Shown piece after piece: positions 8,993-17,416 of a stretch of 64,000 nt of DNA. The stretch is taken from contig NC_022538.1 in the NCBI RefSeq assembly GCF_000968055.1, positions 248,001 to 312,000 of the forward strand, written 5' to 3'. Position 1 is the first letter of the stretch, and the number at the start of each line of letters is the position of its first letter. Below the pieces are notes generated by a model. It made no database searches. It was given only the letters and a program-made list of their open reading frames with translations, and was not told the origin of the DNA. The translations under genes were made by a program, and so were the position numbers. The stretch comes from Alteracholeplasma palmae J233. Lineage in GTDB: Bacteria > Bacillota_I > Bacilli_A > Acholeplasmatales > Acholeplasmataceae.

Positions 8993-9760
8993 ATGAAAAG
9001 AGTCCCTGTTATAGCAGCAAATTGGAAAATGTATAAATCAAAAGATGAAGCTTTAGAATTCATCTTTAAAGTAAACCAAGCTGTCCCAAGTAATGAAGTT
9101 GTTGAGTCAATCGTGTTTCCACCTGCAGTTTTCCTAAATTTATTAGTGAAACGTGAAGGAGAAAATTTACGTATTGGTGCACAAAATATGCATTATGCAG
9201 ATGAAGGCGCATTTACTGGAGAGAATTCACCAATGCATGTAAAAACAGCGGGTGCTGAATATGTCCTTGTTGGGCATAGCGAAAGAAGAATTTATTACAA
9301 TGAAGTTTCAGAAACGGTTAATTTAAAACTGATTTCTGCTTTCAGAAATGATTTAATTCCTATACTCTGTGTAGGAGAAACATTAGAAATCAAAGAAGAA
9401 AAAAGAACTCAAGAATTTGTTAATCATCAAGTTGAAAAAGCTTTAATAAATGTAGATAAAGAATATATTCCTAAATTGATTGTTGCATATGAGCCAAGAT
9501 GGGCAATTGGAACAGGTAAAAACGCTACGGCAAAAGAGGCTAGTGGAGTGATTACTCATATTAGGGAAAAAATAGCTTCTTTATACTCTAAAGAACTTTC
9601 AGAAGAAGTTAGAATCATTTATGGAGGATCTGTAAAGCCTTCTAACATTGAAGAGATATTAAAAGAAAAAGAAATCGATGGTGCCCTTATTGGAGGAGCT
9701 GCTCTAGATCCTGAAAATTTTATATTCTTTACACAAGTTGCAGAAAAAATTAAAAAATAA
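8993..9760 (+). CDS. tpiA: Triosephosphate isomerase
   Basis: 255 residues. Catalytic Lys in AANWKMYKS, electrophilic His95 in VGHSERR, and catalytic base Glu167 in AYEPRWAIGTGK are present. The Val usually found before Trp in that motif is Arg here. The C-terminal phosphate-binding IYGGSVKPSN and GALIGGAAL are present. It interconverts dihydroxyacetone phosphate and glyceraldehyde 3-phosphate in glycolysis. It is the last gene of the pgk operon and is followed by a terminator. The ATG is 5 bases after the HPr-like stop, with no strong ribosome site, so coupled translation is likely. Confidence 0.97.
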   Translation: MKRVPVIAANWKMYKSKDEALEFIFKVNQAVPSNEVVESIVFPPAVFLNLLVKREGENLRIGAQNMHYADEGAFTGENSPMHVKTAGAEYVLVGHSERRIYYNEVSETVNLKLISAFRNDLIPILCVGETLEIKEEKRTQEFVNHQVEKALINVDKEYIPKLIVAYEPRWAIGTGKNATAKEASGVITHIREKIASLYSKELSEEVRIIYGGSVKPSNIEEILKEKEIDGALIGGAALDPENFIFFTQVAEKIKK

Positions 9761-9769
9761 AATAACTTA

Positions 9770-9794
9770 AAGAATAGCTTTATGCTATTCTTTT
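9770..9794 (+). terminator. Terminator of the pgk-tpiA operon
   Basis: AAGAATAGC (9770-9778) pairs with GCTATTCTT (9784-9792), followed by a short T run. Confidence 0.75.
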
Positions 9795-9814
9795 AATTAT
9801 AAAAGGAGATTGTT

Positions 9815-10117
9815 ATGGCAACAGATTTATCTTATATAGAATTTGTATGTGAATATTTAAAGGGATATGATTATAGATATAAAAAAATGTTCGGTGAATA
9901 CATGATTTATATTAATGATAAACCTATTTTATTAGTTTGTGATAATACAGTGTTTGTTAAAATGCATGAAAGTATTAAAGACTATACACAGAACCTAGAT
10001 ACTGGCTATCCATATAATGGTGCTAAAGAACATTACATTTTAGATATAGAAGATAGGGAACTTAGCCATAAAATTATTGATATCTTAGAGTTAAATACTA
10101 AAGAAAAGAAAAAATGA
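9815..10117 (+). CDS. TfoX N-terminal domain protein
   Basis: 100 residues. The motif YRYKKMFGEYMIYINDKPIL (20-39) followed by LVCDNTVFVK is the signature of the TfoX/Sxy N-terminal domain. Full TfoX, which regulates competence in gammaproteobacteria, has a second domain that is absent here. Single-domain versions are widespread in Firmicutes and have no proven role. It is a single-gene unit with a good AAAAGGAGA site, located between two terminators. Function is unknown beyond the family name. Confidence 0.8.
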   Translation: MATDLSYIEFVCEYLKGYDYRYKKMFGEYMIYINDKPILLVCDNTVFVKMHESIKDYTQNLDTGYPYNGAKEHYILDIEDRELSHKIIDILELNTKEKKK

Positions 10118-10163
10118 ATTTACTAGAACCTTTAATTAGGTTTTAAAATAAATTCATTTTTTT
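10110..10163. terminator. Bidirectional terminator
   Basis: AAAAATGAATTTA (10110-10122) pairs with TAAATTCATTTTT (10149-10161), with a T run following. The inner part AACCT..AGGTT extends the stem. It overlaps the end of the TfoX-domain gene and also ends the convergent P-type ATPase gene. Confidence 0.7.
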
Positions 10164-10172
10164 GTTTAAGTC

Positions 10173-12845
10173 TTATAATAAATCTCCATATTTTTTTATA
10201 AATAAATGTTTCATAAAAGAGACAGTACTTAAATAAATTATCACAATTGAAAATAGTAGAATAAAGAAATACCATGGAAGACTAACTAAATCTAGATGAG
10301 TGCCAATAACAGTAAATGGTATACTAGTAACAATCACTATACCTAGTAAGGTTAGTAAGTATAGACTTTTTGAAGCTAAACTGCCTTTGAATAATCTTTT
10401 GTTAGTTCTGATGATGAAAATAATTAAAGTTTGAGTCCACATAGATAAGACAAACCAACCAGTTTGAAAAGTGCTAGCAAACTCTAATTTAAGGGTATCA
10501 TTTAAATTAAAATAAGAAGTACCGAATAAAATAGGCCCAATGACAAAGAACATAAAGATAAATGTTAGAATATCAAAAACAGATGATATAGGGCCAAAGA
10601 AGAACATAAAGTTTCTTACACTCTTTGTATCCCAATTTTTAGGTTTTTTAAGGTAATCTTCATCAACATTATCAAATGGTAATGCGATACATGCAATATC
10701 ATAGATAAGGTTTAAGAAAAGTAAATGAATCGCTAGCATTGGTAAAAATGGTAAGAATGCACTAGCGATAAGTACGCTAAACATATTCCCGAAATTAGAT
10801 GAGGTAGTCATTTTAATATATTTCATCATATTAGCATAAGTTTTTCTACCTTCAATCATTCCATTTTTTAAAATTTCCAAATCTTTTTCTAATAGAATAA
10901 TATCTGCAGATTCTTTTGCAATATCAGATCCAGAGTCAACTGAAATACCAATATCTGCTGTTTTCATTGCAGGGGCATCATTAATACCATCGCCCATGAA
11001 ACCAACAACATGTTGATGATTCATAAATACTGTTACAATGCGAGATTTTTGTTCAGGAGAAAGTTTAGCAAAGATATAAGTATCTTTTGCTTCTTTGTAA
11101 AGATTTTCGTCATCTAATAAATCGATTTCTTGACCTAATAAAATATGTTTATTAGGAATACCTATCTTTTCTGCAATAGATTTAGTAACGATTTCGTTAT
11201 CTCCTGTTAAAACCTTAACAGAAACACCATAATCATTTAGAGAAGAGATAGCTTTTTGGGCACTTTCTTTTGGTGGATCATAGAAAGTTAAAAAACCAAT
11301 CAATACCATGTCAGATTCATCTTTAATAGAAAGTTCTAAAGGAAAGTTTTCACTTGTTTTTTGAGCAACCCCGATTACGCGGTACCCTTTTTTATTATAA
11401 CTATTGGCTTTATCTAAAATAAATGATTCTTTTTCTTTGGTTAAAGGGACAACTGTACCATCTATTTCAGCATGAGTACAAATGCTTAGTATTTCTTCTA
11501 TGGCACCTTTAGTAACCATTTGTTTTTTATTAACACTATTTTTAATGATAACACTCATACGTCTTCTTGAAAAATCAAAGGGAATTTCATCTATTTTAGT
11601 AAATTCAGTGTTTAAATTTTGAAGACTAAGATGAGATTCTTTTAATTCATTTGTTTTTTCTATAATTGATCTATCCATTAAGTTTTTTAACCCTGTTTGA
11701 AAGAAACTATTTAAGTAAGCGTGTCTAAGCACTCTGACATCAGTATTTCCATGTAAATCAAGGTGATCTTCAATGATAACTAGATCTTGGGTAAGCGTTC
11801 CAGTTTTATCAGTAAATAAAATATCCATTGAACCAAAATTTTGAATGGAATTTAAATTTTTAACAATAATTTTTTTCTTAGAAAGTTCGACAGCACCTTT
11901 AGATAACGATGTAGTCACAATCATTGGTAACATCTCAGGTGTTAATCCAACTGCTATAGAAACTGCAAATAAGAATGCTTCAGCATAATCGCCTTTTGTT
12001 AGTCCGTTAATGACAAAAACAACAGGAACCATAAATAACATAAATCTTATTAAGAGCCATGAAATAGAAGAAATACCTTTATCAAAGTTAGTAGGTTGAG
12101 GTTTTTCATTCATTTTCTTATTAATTTTGCCTAAGTAAGTGTGATCTCCTGTTACAACCACTACCCCTTTAGCATAACCAGAGACAACTGAGGTTCCCAT
12201 AAAGGCGAGTCTTTTATCTTCAAGAACACTATTGAACTTTTCACTAGAAGATGCAATTTTTTCAACAGGATAAGATTCACCGGTTAAAGATGTTTGTTTA
12301 ATAAATAAATCTTTTGTTTCTAACAGTTTAATATCAGCAGGAATAATATCACCGGCTGATAACACAACAATATCTCCTCTAACTACTTCATCTAAAGGGA
12401 TTTCAACTAAAGTATTATCACGCATAACTCCTGTAGTGGTTTCAACCATATCTTTTAATTTTTCTGATGCATTGGATGATTTTGTTTCTTGGATGAATCT
12501 CATAATACCTGATGTTAGAATCATTAATGAAATAATACCGACAGTCATATAATCTTTATTATTTCCTGTTTCTAAAATAACATCTGTAATAAAAGAAATG
12601 ATTGCTAGTACAAAAAGAATAATTGTAAAGGGATTAATAAAAGCTTCTATAAATCTTTTAATAAATGAAGGTTTCTTGTCTTTTGATAATTTATTATTGC
12701 CATATACATCTTGAAATTTTGATGCATCATCACTTGTTAAACCATTGATATGAGTATCAAGTGAATTAAGGGTATCAGTAATTGATAAATTACTGATCTC
12801 TTCTAAAAAGAGATTTGAGTTAAAAATGTTTTTACTTTTTTTCAT
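10173..12845 (-). CDS. mgtA: Magnesium-translocating P-type ATPase (MgtA type)
   Basis: 890 residues, against about 898 for E. coli MgtA. Actuator motif TGES (in KQTSLTGESYPVEK), phosphorylated Asp346 in DKTGTLT, nucleotide-binding KGAIEEIL, and hinge GDGINDAPAM are present. About ten membrane spans are expected, with the C-terminal six (from NMFSVLIASAFLPFLPML onward) clearly hydrophobic. P3B-type ATPases import Mg2+ down its gradient using ATP. The identity is strongly supported by the M-box Mg2+ riboswitch in the 325-base leader. An AAGGAGG site precedes the ATG. Confidence 0.94.
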   Translation of the reverse strand: MKKSKNIFNSNLFLEEISNLSITDTLNSLDTHINGLTSDDASKFQDVYGNNKLSKDKKPSFIKRFIEAFINPFTIILFVLAIISFITDVILETGNNKDYMTVGIISLMILTSGIMRFIQETKSSNASEKLKDMVETTTGVMRDNTLVEIPLDEVVRGDIVVLSAGDIIPADIKLLETKDLFIKQTSLTGESYPVEKIASSSEKFNSVLEDKRLAFMGTSVVSGYAKGVVVVTGDHTYLGKINKKMNEKPQPTNFDKGISSISWLLIRFMLFMVPVVFVINGLTKGDYAEAFLFAVSIAVGLTPEMLPMIVTTSLSKGAVELSKKKIIVKNLNSIQNFGSMDILFTDKTGTLTQDLVIIEDHLDLHGNTDVRVLRHAYLNSFFQTGLKNLMDRSIIEKTNELKESHLSLQNLNTEFTKIDEIPFDFSRRRMSVIIKNSVNKKQMVTKGAIEEILSICTHAEIDGTVVPLTKEKESFILDKANSYNKKGYRVIGVAQKTSENFPLELSIKDESDMVLIGFLTFYDPPKESAQKAISSLNDYGVSVKVLTGDNEIVTKSIAEKIGIPNKHILLGQEIDLLDDENLYKEAKDTYIFAKLSPEQKSRIVTVFMNHQHVVGFMGDGINDAPAMKTADIGISVDSGSDIAKESADIILLEKDLEILKNGMIEGRKTYANMMKYIKMTTSSNFGNMFSVLIASAFLPFLPMLAIHLLFLNLIYDIACIALPFDNVDEDYLKKPKNWDTKSVRNFMFFFGPISSVFDILTFIFMFFVIGPILFGTSYFNLNDTLKLEFASTFQTGWFVLSMWTQTLIIFIIRTNKRLFKGSLASKSLYLLTLLGIVIVTSIPFTVIGTHLDLVSLPWYFFILLFSIVIIYLSTVSFMKHLFIKKYGDLL

Positions 12846-12954
12846 TGGTAAAGCCTCCTTGCTTAAAATAAGAGAACTATTATGATAGTCTCTGTGTTTA
12901 TAAAAATATTTGAATCTGTATACCTACTGACGTCCAAGACTATCACCTACCTTT

Positions 12955-12986
12955 TTAAAAATAAAAATACCGTCATTGCTGACGGC
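12955..12986 (-). terminator. Riboswitch-controlled terminator of mgtA
   Basis: On the minus strand CCGTCA-GCAA-TGACGG is followed by TATTTTTATTTTT. This is an intrinsic terminator inside the mgtA leader, 110 bases before the start codon. Its 5' arm and loop (minus-strand CAGCAATGA, at 12973-12981) are perfectly complementary to the first bases of the M-box transcript (13158-13166), giving the alternative antiterminator. Confidence 0.85.
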
Positions 12987-13172
12987 ATAAAATAAACTAA
13001 ATATCGTTTAAAAAGCCAATGTTTAAGTTTTAGCTCAATAAGGCAATGAAATTACATTATTCTAAACCTTGATCCGATTTAGACTTTTCAAACCAAACAC
13101 TTTTTGTCTCCACAAAGTGACGGCAGTAATCCGTATCCTTAAAGTAGCCTCACCTACCAGCAATGATTCACA
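12987..13172 (-). promoter_or_regulatory. M-box (ykoK-type) Mg2+ riboswitch aptamer
   Basis: The minus strand carries the M-box hallmark GGTAGGTGAGGCTAC (ending near 13144), then AAGGATACGG and CTGCCGTCAC, in the order found in the ykoK leader. The 3' side AGCTAAAAC..ACATTGGC can pair with 5' GCTGGT to close P1. In this class Mg2+ binding stabilises the aptamer and lets the downstream terminator form, so mgtA is expressed at low Mg2+. The whole 425-base gap between mgtA and rpsD holds this leader, its promoter and the rpsD terminator. Confidence 0.88.
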
Positions 13173-13178
13173 CACATC

Positions 13179-13207
13179 ACTTTAACACTTTATGTTAAGT
13201 ATGTCAA
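13179..13207 (-). promoter_or_regulatory. Promoter of the mgtA leader
   Basis: On the minus strand TTGACA (13202-13207) is followed by 17 bases and TAAAGT (13179-13184). Transcription would begin near 13172, just ahead of the M-box. Confidence 0.75.
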
Positions 13208-13229
13208 GAAAATAGAAGTACTTACAGAT

Positions 13230-13261
13230 AAAAAAAACCTATCATAATTAAATGATAGGTT
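13230..13261 (-). terminator. Terminator of rpsD
   Basis: Minus-strand AACCTATCAT (from 13261) pairs with ATGATAGGTT, followed by a run of T. Confidence 0.85.
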
Positions 13262-13270
13262 CTAAAATCA

Positions 13271-13867
13271 TTATCTACTGTAGAATTCAACGATTAATTG
13301 TTCGTTAATTTCTGGTAAGAATTCGTTTCTTTCTGGGTATCTAGCGTAAGTACCAACTAAGTTAGCATCTAAAGCTACGTAATCAGCATGAGCGAATTGA
13401 GCTTCTAAAGCTTCTTTAACAACTTTTAAGTCTTTTGAAGATTCTCTTAAAGAAATCTTTTGACCTGGTGCTAAACGATAAGAAGCGATATCAACTTTCT
13501 TTCCATCAACTAGAATGTGACCATGGTTTACTAATTGTCTTGCTTGAGCGCGAGTTTTAGCGAAACCTAAACGATATACGATATTATCTAAACGTGATTC
13601 TAAGAACACTAAGAAATTAATACCATGAATACCATTTAATTTACCTGCTTCAACGAAAGTTTTGTGGAATTGTTTTTCAGAAACACCATAAGTAAAACGT
13701 ACTTTTTGTTTTTCTTGTAATTGAACTCCATAATCACTAATCTTTGAACGGCGTTGTCCATGTTGACCTGGTGCGTATGGGCGTTTTTTTAATTCTTTCC
13801 CTGTTTCAGAGATTGAATAGTTTAAACGACGTGATACTTTCCAAGTTGAGCCTGTAAAACGTGACAT
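13271..13867 (-). CDS. rpsD: 30S ribosomal protein S4
   Basis: 198 residues. N-terminal [18 protein letters not shown] and [13 protein letters not shown] are typical of S4; the S4 RNA-binding domain occupies about residues 90-155 ([20 protein letters not shown], then [13 protein letters not shown]). S4 is a primary 16S-binding protein that nucleates 30S assembly. It is transcribed alone from its own promoter with a structured leader, as in Bacillus, where S4 represses its own synthesis. Zinc-binding cysteines are absent, as in the C-minus form. AAAGGAGGT precedes the ATG. Confidence 0.97.
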   Translation of the reverse strand: MSRFTGSTWKVSRRLNYSISETGKELKKRPYAPGQHGQRRSKISDYGVQLQEKQKVRFTYGVSEKQFHKTFVEAGKLNGIHGINFLVFLESRLDNIVYRLGFAKTRAQARQLVNHGHILVDGKKVDIASYRLAPGQKISLRESSKDLKVVKEALEAQFAHADYVALDANLVGTYARYPERNEFLPEINEQLIVEFYSR

Positions 13868-14030
13868 ATGAATTTACCTCCTTTTAGTATTTGAGGGTAA
13901 ACACGCAAAAGTTTAATCGTAAGATATCCCGATGTCCTTTTCCTCCCCAAGCAGTCAGGGATTACTAAGAGCTCCTTAAAGAGTAGGGATGTTCTAAACA
14001 ATGTTATTTCGCCTGCTTTTTACCAACCTC
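13868..14030 (-). promoter_or_regulatory. Structured rpsD leader, candidate S4 autoregulatory site
   Basis: The 160-base untranslated leader contains GC-richer segments than its surroundings: minus-strand CATCCCTACTC..GGAGCTC, ATCCCTGACTG and GGACATCGGGATATC. They can form nested stems with each other (for example ATCCC with GGGAT). Firmicute rpsD genes are known to be controlled by S4 binding to their leader. I infer the same here from position and structure only. Confidence 0.45.
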
Positions 14031-14033
14031 TAT

Positions 14034-14062
14034 ATTTTATACTAAGACTTATCAAAAGTCAA
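14034..14062 (-). promoter_or_regulatory. rpsD promoter
   Basis: Minus-strand TTGACT (14057-14062), 17-base spacer, TAAAAT (14034-14039). Confidence 0.7.
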
Positions 14063-14075
14063 TTATAAACAAGTT

Positions 14076-14531
14076 TTATATTAGATTTGGAATGACTTTT
14101 TCAATGTATGTGACAAGTTCTTCTAAAAACTTAACTAAATCTTCATCAAATCTATTTGTAATAGGACTATCAATATCTAAAACACCATAAACAAAGTCAT
14201 TGATCATAATTGGAATGACCACTTCAGATTGGCTGTTAGCATCACAAGCAATATGATTATCATGCTGATGGACATCTGGTATAACCATTGTTTTTTTAAG
14301 ATCTAGGGCAGTGCCACAAACACCTTTTTTAGGTTCTATGATGTTACATGCAACTTTTCCTTGAAAAGGTCCTAAAATAAGTAAGCTATCTTTATGTAGA
14401 TAAAAACCAGCCCAGTTTAAAGTATCAATACTTTCAAAAATAAATGCAGAAACATTTGATAATAATGAAATCGTATATTTCTCATTATCTATTAAATTTT
14501 TAGCAGAAGCTAATAAAGTTTTATATTTCAA
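14076..14531 (-). CDS. Free methionine-(R)-sulfoxide reductase (GAF domain, fRMsr)
   Basis: About 151 residues, a single GAF domain. The motif set NWAGFYL, LGPFQGKVACNII, GVCGTAL, HIACDANSQSEVVIPI and GVLDIDSP matches fRMsr/YebR. The three cysteines used in catalysis and disulfide resolution are all present (ACN, VCG, ACD). The enzyme reduces free Met-R-sulfoxide with thioredoxin in the cytoplasm. I place the start at TTG 14531, eight bases after AGGTG. The in-frame ATG at 14558 is part of the promoter (TGCTATACT). The gene is divergent from thiI. Confidence 0.88.
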   Translation of the reverse strand: MKYKTLLASAKNLIDNEKYTISLLSNVSAFIFESIDTLNWAGFYLHKDSLLILGPFQGKVACNIIEPKKGVCGTALDLKKTMVIPDVHQHDNHIACDANSQSEVVIPIMINDFVYGVLDIDSPITNRFDEDLVKFLEELVTYIEKVIPNLI

Positions 14532-14548
14532 TTCAATCACCTGTAAAT

Positions 14549-14571
14549 AGTATAGCATAATGTGATAAAAT
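14549..14571. promoter_or_regulatory. Back-to-back promoters for fRMsr and thiI
   Basis: The minus strand reads TGCTATACT (hexamer at 14549-14554); the plus strand reads TGATAAAAT (hexamer 14566-14571). The two extended -10 elements lie only about 12 bases apart and fire in opposite directions, so the polymerases should compete for the site. Confidence 0.5.
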
Positions 14572-14587
14572 AGTAAGCGGTGATAAC

Positions 14588-15844
14588 ATGAAGAGCGAAA
14601 AAATTCTCATTAGATTTGGTGACTTAGTATTAAAAGGTAAAAATAAACATACTTTCATCAAACAAGTAAGAAGTCTTTTAAAAGAAAAAATGAAAAAACT
14701 GGAAGTTAAATTTTTATTCCAACATGACAGAATCTATATTGATTTTGATGAAAAAATAGAAAAACAAGTAGTGAAACAATTATCTTATGTATCAGGGATA
14801 CAATCATATAGTTTTGTATATCAAACAACTAATAATTTAGACGATATTTTAGAAACTGCTAAAAAAATATTAGAAAAAGATATTAAAGAAAAAGTAAGAT
14901 TTAAAATAGAAACTAAAAGAGCTGATAAACTTTACCCTTTAACAAGTCAAGAAATTACGAGAGAGATTGCTCCTCGCCTTTTAGCTAATTTTGATCATCT
15001 ATTAAAAGTAGATGTTAAAAATCCTGAAAAAACCCTTCATATAGAAGTTAGAAAAGAAGCAACCTATTTGTATATGGAAACTCTTAAAGCTATGGGTGGT
15101 TTCCCTGTTGGAATAGGCGGTAAAGGATTACTGATGTTAAGTGGAGGAATTGATTCGCCTGTGGCAGGATATTTAGCGATGAAACAGGGAATTGCTATTG
15201 AATTATTCCATTTTGAGTCAACGCCATTAACCCCTTTAGAATCAGTTCAAAAAGTAGTAGATTTAGCTAAAGTTTTAAGTAGATACATGCCAAATACAAC
15301 TATTAAATTACACTTAGTTCCTTTTAGAGAAACTCATGAAGCTATTTTGAAAAATGTATCTGATCCTTATATTATTAATATTATGAGAAGAATGATGTAT
15401 AGACTTGCGGAAAGATATGCTAATCTTAAAGATATTTTATGTATTATTAATGGAGAATCCGTTGGACAAGTGGCAAGTCAAACTTTACAAAGTATTAAAA
15501 CAGTAGAAAATGTTACAAATATTCCAATCCTTAGACCGCTTATTACAAATGATAAACAAGAAATTATTAAAATATCAAAAGATATTGAGTCTTATGATAT
15601 TTCTATTAGAGCATTTAATGATTGTTGTACAGTTTATGTACCGAAAAACCCTATTATTAGACCAACAGTAGAAGATGCTTTAAAAGAAGAATCTAAGTTT
15701 GATTATGAACCTTTATTAGAAGAAGCATTAAAAAATATTCAAACTTTAAGAATTAATCCAGATACTGATTTTGTTATTTATGAACATGGATTTGAAGTGA
15801 CAGATGCAATTAAGGCTTACAAAGAAGAAGGTGGCATGCTTTGA
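14588..15844 (+). CDS. thiI: tRNA 4-thiouridine synthase ThiI
   Basis: 418 residues: N-terminal ferredoxin-like and THUMP domains (about 1-165), then a PP-loop adenylase domain with LMLSGGIDSPVAGYLAM near residue 185. The C-terminal rhodanese domain of the E. coli enzyme is absent, as is normal in Firmicutes. ThiI adenylates U8 of tRNA and inserts sulfur. The usual partner desulfurase NifZ is not adjacent; SufS or another desulfurase would have to supply sulfur (inference). The last codons overlap the TTG start of the next gene. Confidence 0.95.
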   Translation: MKSEKILIRFGDLVLKGKNKHTFIKQVRSLLKEKMKKLEVKFLFQHDRIYIDFDEKIEKQVVKQLSYVSGIQSYSFVYQTTNNLDDILETAKKILEKDIKEKVRFKIETKRADKLYPLTSQEITREIAPRLLANFDHLLKVDVKNPEKTLHIEVRKEATYLYMETLKAMGGFPVGIGGKGLLMLSGGIDSPVAGYLAMKQGIAIELFHFESTPLTPLESVQKVVDLAKVLSRYMPNTTIKLHLVPFRETHEAILKNVSDPYIINIMRRMMYRLAERYANLKDILCIINGESVGQVASQTLQSIKTVENVTNIPILRPLITNDKQEIIKISKDIESYDISIRAFNDCCTVYVPKNPIIRPTVEDALKEESKFDYEPLLEEALKNIQTLRINPDTDFVIYEHGFEVTDAIKAYKEEGGML

Positions 15845-16539
15845 TAGAATCTAAAGATAATAAAATATTTAAAAAAATGAAGAAATTAAAAACTAAAAAG
15901 TATCGTGACCTATATGATGAATTTTTAGTATACGGGCCTCATTTAATACAAAAAGCTAAAGATAGTAACTCAGTAATAGAAATATATACAACAAATGAGG
16001 CACATGAAGGAACACTTATTTCAAAAGAGTTAATGCTTGAATTAAATCAAACAGAAACTGTTTTTGAAGATCTTGCACTTTGTAAAAAAAGTATAAAAAA
16101 AATAGAATCAGATAAAGTATTAATCTTAGAAGAAGTACAAGACCCAGCAAATGTAGGAGCTCTTTTAAGAAGTGCGTCAGCATTTGGATTTGATCATGTT
16201 TTTTTAAGTCATAAGTCAGCTGATATCTATAATGAAAAAACAATTAGAGCAAGCCAAGGTTCCATTTTTGATGTTTATGTTGAACGTGGTAATATTTTAA
16301 GCTTTATTGAAAATTTAAAACAAAAGGGCTATACTATATTATATGCAGATGCTCATGAGAAAAAAATAAATGAAGAAAATATAGTAAAAAAAGCACTTAT
16401 TTTAGGAAATGAAGGCAATGGAATTTCACAAGAAGTTAAAGAAATTTCTGATTATCCAGTTCATATTGAAACTAAAACAGTAGAAAGCCTAAATGTTAGT
16501 GTTGCAGGAAGCATATTAATGTATCAATGGAGGGATTAA
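15841..16539 (+). CDS. SpoU-family RNA 2'-O-methyltransferase
   Basis: 232 residues. The N-terminal 80 residues form the substrate-binding part (MIESKDNKIFKKMKKLKTKK). The C-terminal SPOUT domain shows the three trefoil-knot motifs: motif 1 VQDPANVGALLRSASAFG, motif 2 LILGNEGNGIS, and motif 3 VESLNVSVAGSILMYQW. The family methylates ribose 2'-OH groups in rRNA or tRNA (TrmH/RlmB/TsnR-like); the exact target cannot be told from sequence. It begins with TTG at 15841 inside the thiI stop region, with AAGGTGG upstream, so translation is coupled to thiI. Confidence 0.9.
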   Translation: MIESKDNKIFKKMKKLKTKKYRDLYDEFLVYGPHLIQKAKDSNSVIEIYTTNEAHEGTLISKELMLELNQTETVFEDLALCKKSIKKIESDKVLILEEVQDPANVGALLRSASAFGFDHVFLSHKSADIYNEKTIRASQGSIFDVYVERGNILSFIENLKQKGYTILYADAHEKKINEENIVKKALILGNEGNGISQEVKEISDYPVHIETKTVESLNVSVAGSILMYQWRD

Positions 16540-17388
16540 ATGAGTATTATAACAACTTATGCAGACTATACCCAATTAGATATTAAACAACAATTTGAGT
16601 TAGTAAAAAGCATGGAATTAGGTCAAATTTCAATTAGAAGTTCTAAAGTAGAAGATGAAAAACTACTGAAACAAGCGATAAAAGAAACAGGACTGAAAGT
16701 TGTTAATTTTGACTCTGAGTTAAAACCATATGATTTATATGATGAACAACAACATCTAGAAGCTTTATCTTTCTTTGCAGAAAAAGCAGCAATTGCTAAA
16801 GAAATTAAGGCACAAAATATTTATTTTGAGATACCTAGAGTAAAAGATATTATCAATGAATATATGTTTGTTGTTGAAAAACTGAATGATTATCTTGCAA
16901 TTACTAGAAAGAATAAATTAAATTTAGTGATCAAACCTAGTTTAGGTAATAAAACAAATACGTATGTTTATTTGTTAAAACAGTTTAAAACAAAAGATAT
17001 TTCTATGATGTATGATACAAAACATTTATATTTAAATAATGAATCGCTTATTACATCATACAGAATTTTAAAACCATATATTAAAGTTTTAAAGATAGCT
17101 GATCTAAATAAAGAGAATGTTCCGGTTTTAATAGGTTATGGTAATTTAAAATTAGCAGAAGTGTTTAAAAGCTTTATTAGAGATAAGTATCAAGGAATTG
17201 TTGAGTTAGATACTAATTTATTTGAACTTATTGAAGAAAAGAAAGTTGGATTTTTCAAAAAGTTTTCAAAAAAATATAAAAATGAACTTAAAAACAAAGA
17301 AAGTTTAGAAAAAAAATTAGGAACACTTGATTTAGAAGTAGTACTTAAAAATCAAATAAAAGTATTAAAAACAGTCTTTAATGGATAA
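16540..17388 (+). CDS. Xylose isomerase-like TIM-barrel protein
   Basis: 282 residues resembling the AP-endonuclease-2/xylose-isomerase-like superfamily: alternating strands such as KAQNIYFEIPR, KLNLVIKPSLG, ISMMYDTKHLYL and IKVLKIADL. The metal-binding Glu and Asp positions are partly recognisable (FEIP, YDTKH). The C-terminal 50 residues are basic and coiled-coil-like (KKFSKKYKNELKNKESLEKK). It starts directly after the SpoU stop codon, so it belongs to the thiI operon. A sugar-phosphate isomerase role is the family default; nothing here identifies the substrate. Confidence 0.65.
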   Translation: MSIITTYADYTQLDIKQQFELVKSMELGQISIRSSKVEDEKLLKQAIKETGLKVVNFDSELKPYDLYDEQQHLEALSFFAEKAAIAKEIKAQNIYFEIPRVKDIINEYMFVVEKLNDYLAITRKNKLNLVIKPSLGNKTNTYVYLLKQFKTKDISMMYDTKHLYLNNESLITSYRILKPYIKVLKIADLNKENVPVLIGYGNLKLAEVFKSFIRDKYQGIVELDTNLFELIEEKKVGFFKKFSKKYKNELKNKESLEKKLGTLDLEVVLKNQIKVLKTVFNG

Positions 17389-17416
17389 AAAAAAACAGCC
17401 TTAGACTGTTTTTGTT
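17388..17416. terminator. Bidirectional terminator
   Basis: AAAAACAG..CTGTTTTT around 17392-17413, between convergent genes, with A and T runs on both sides. Confidence 0.7.
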
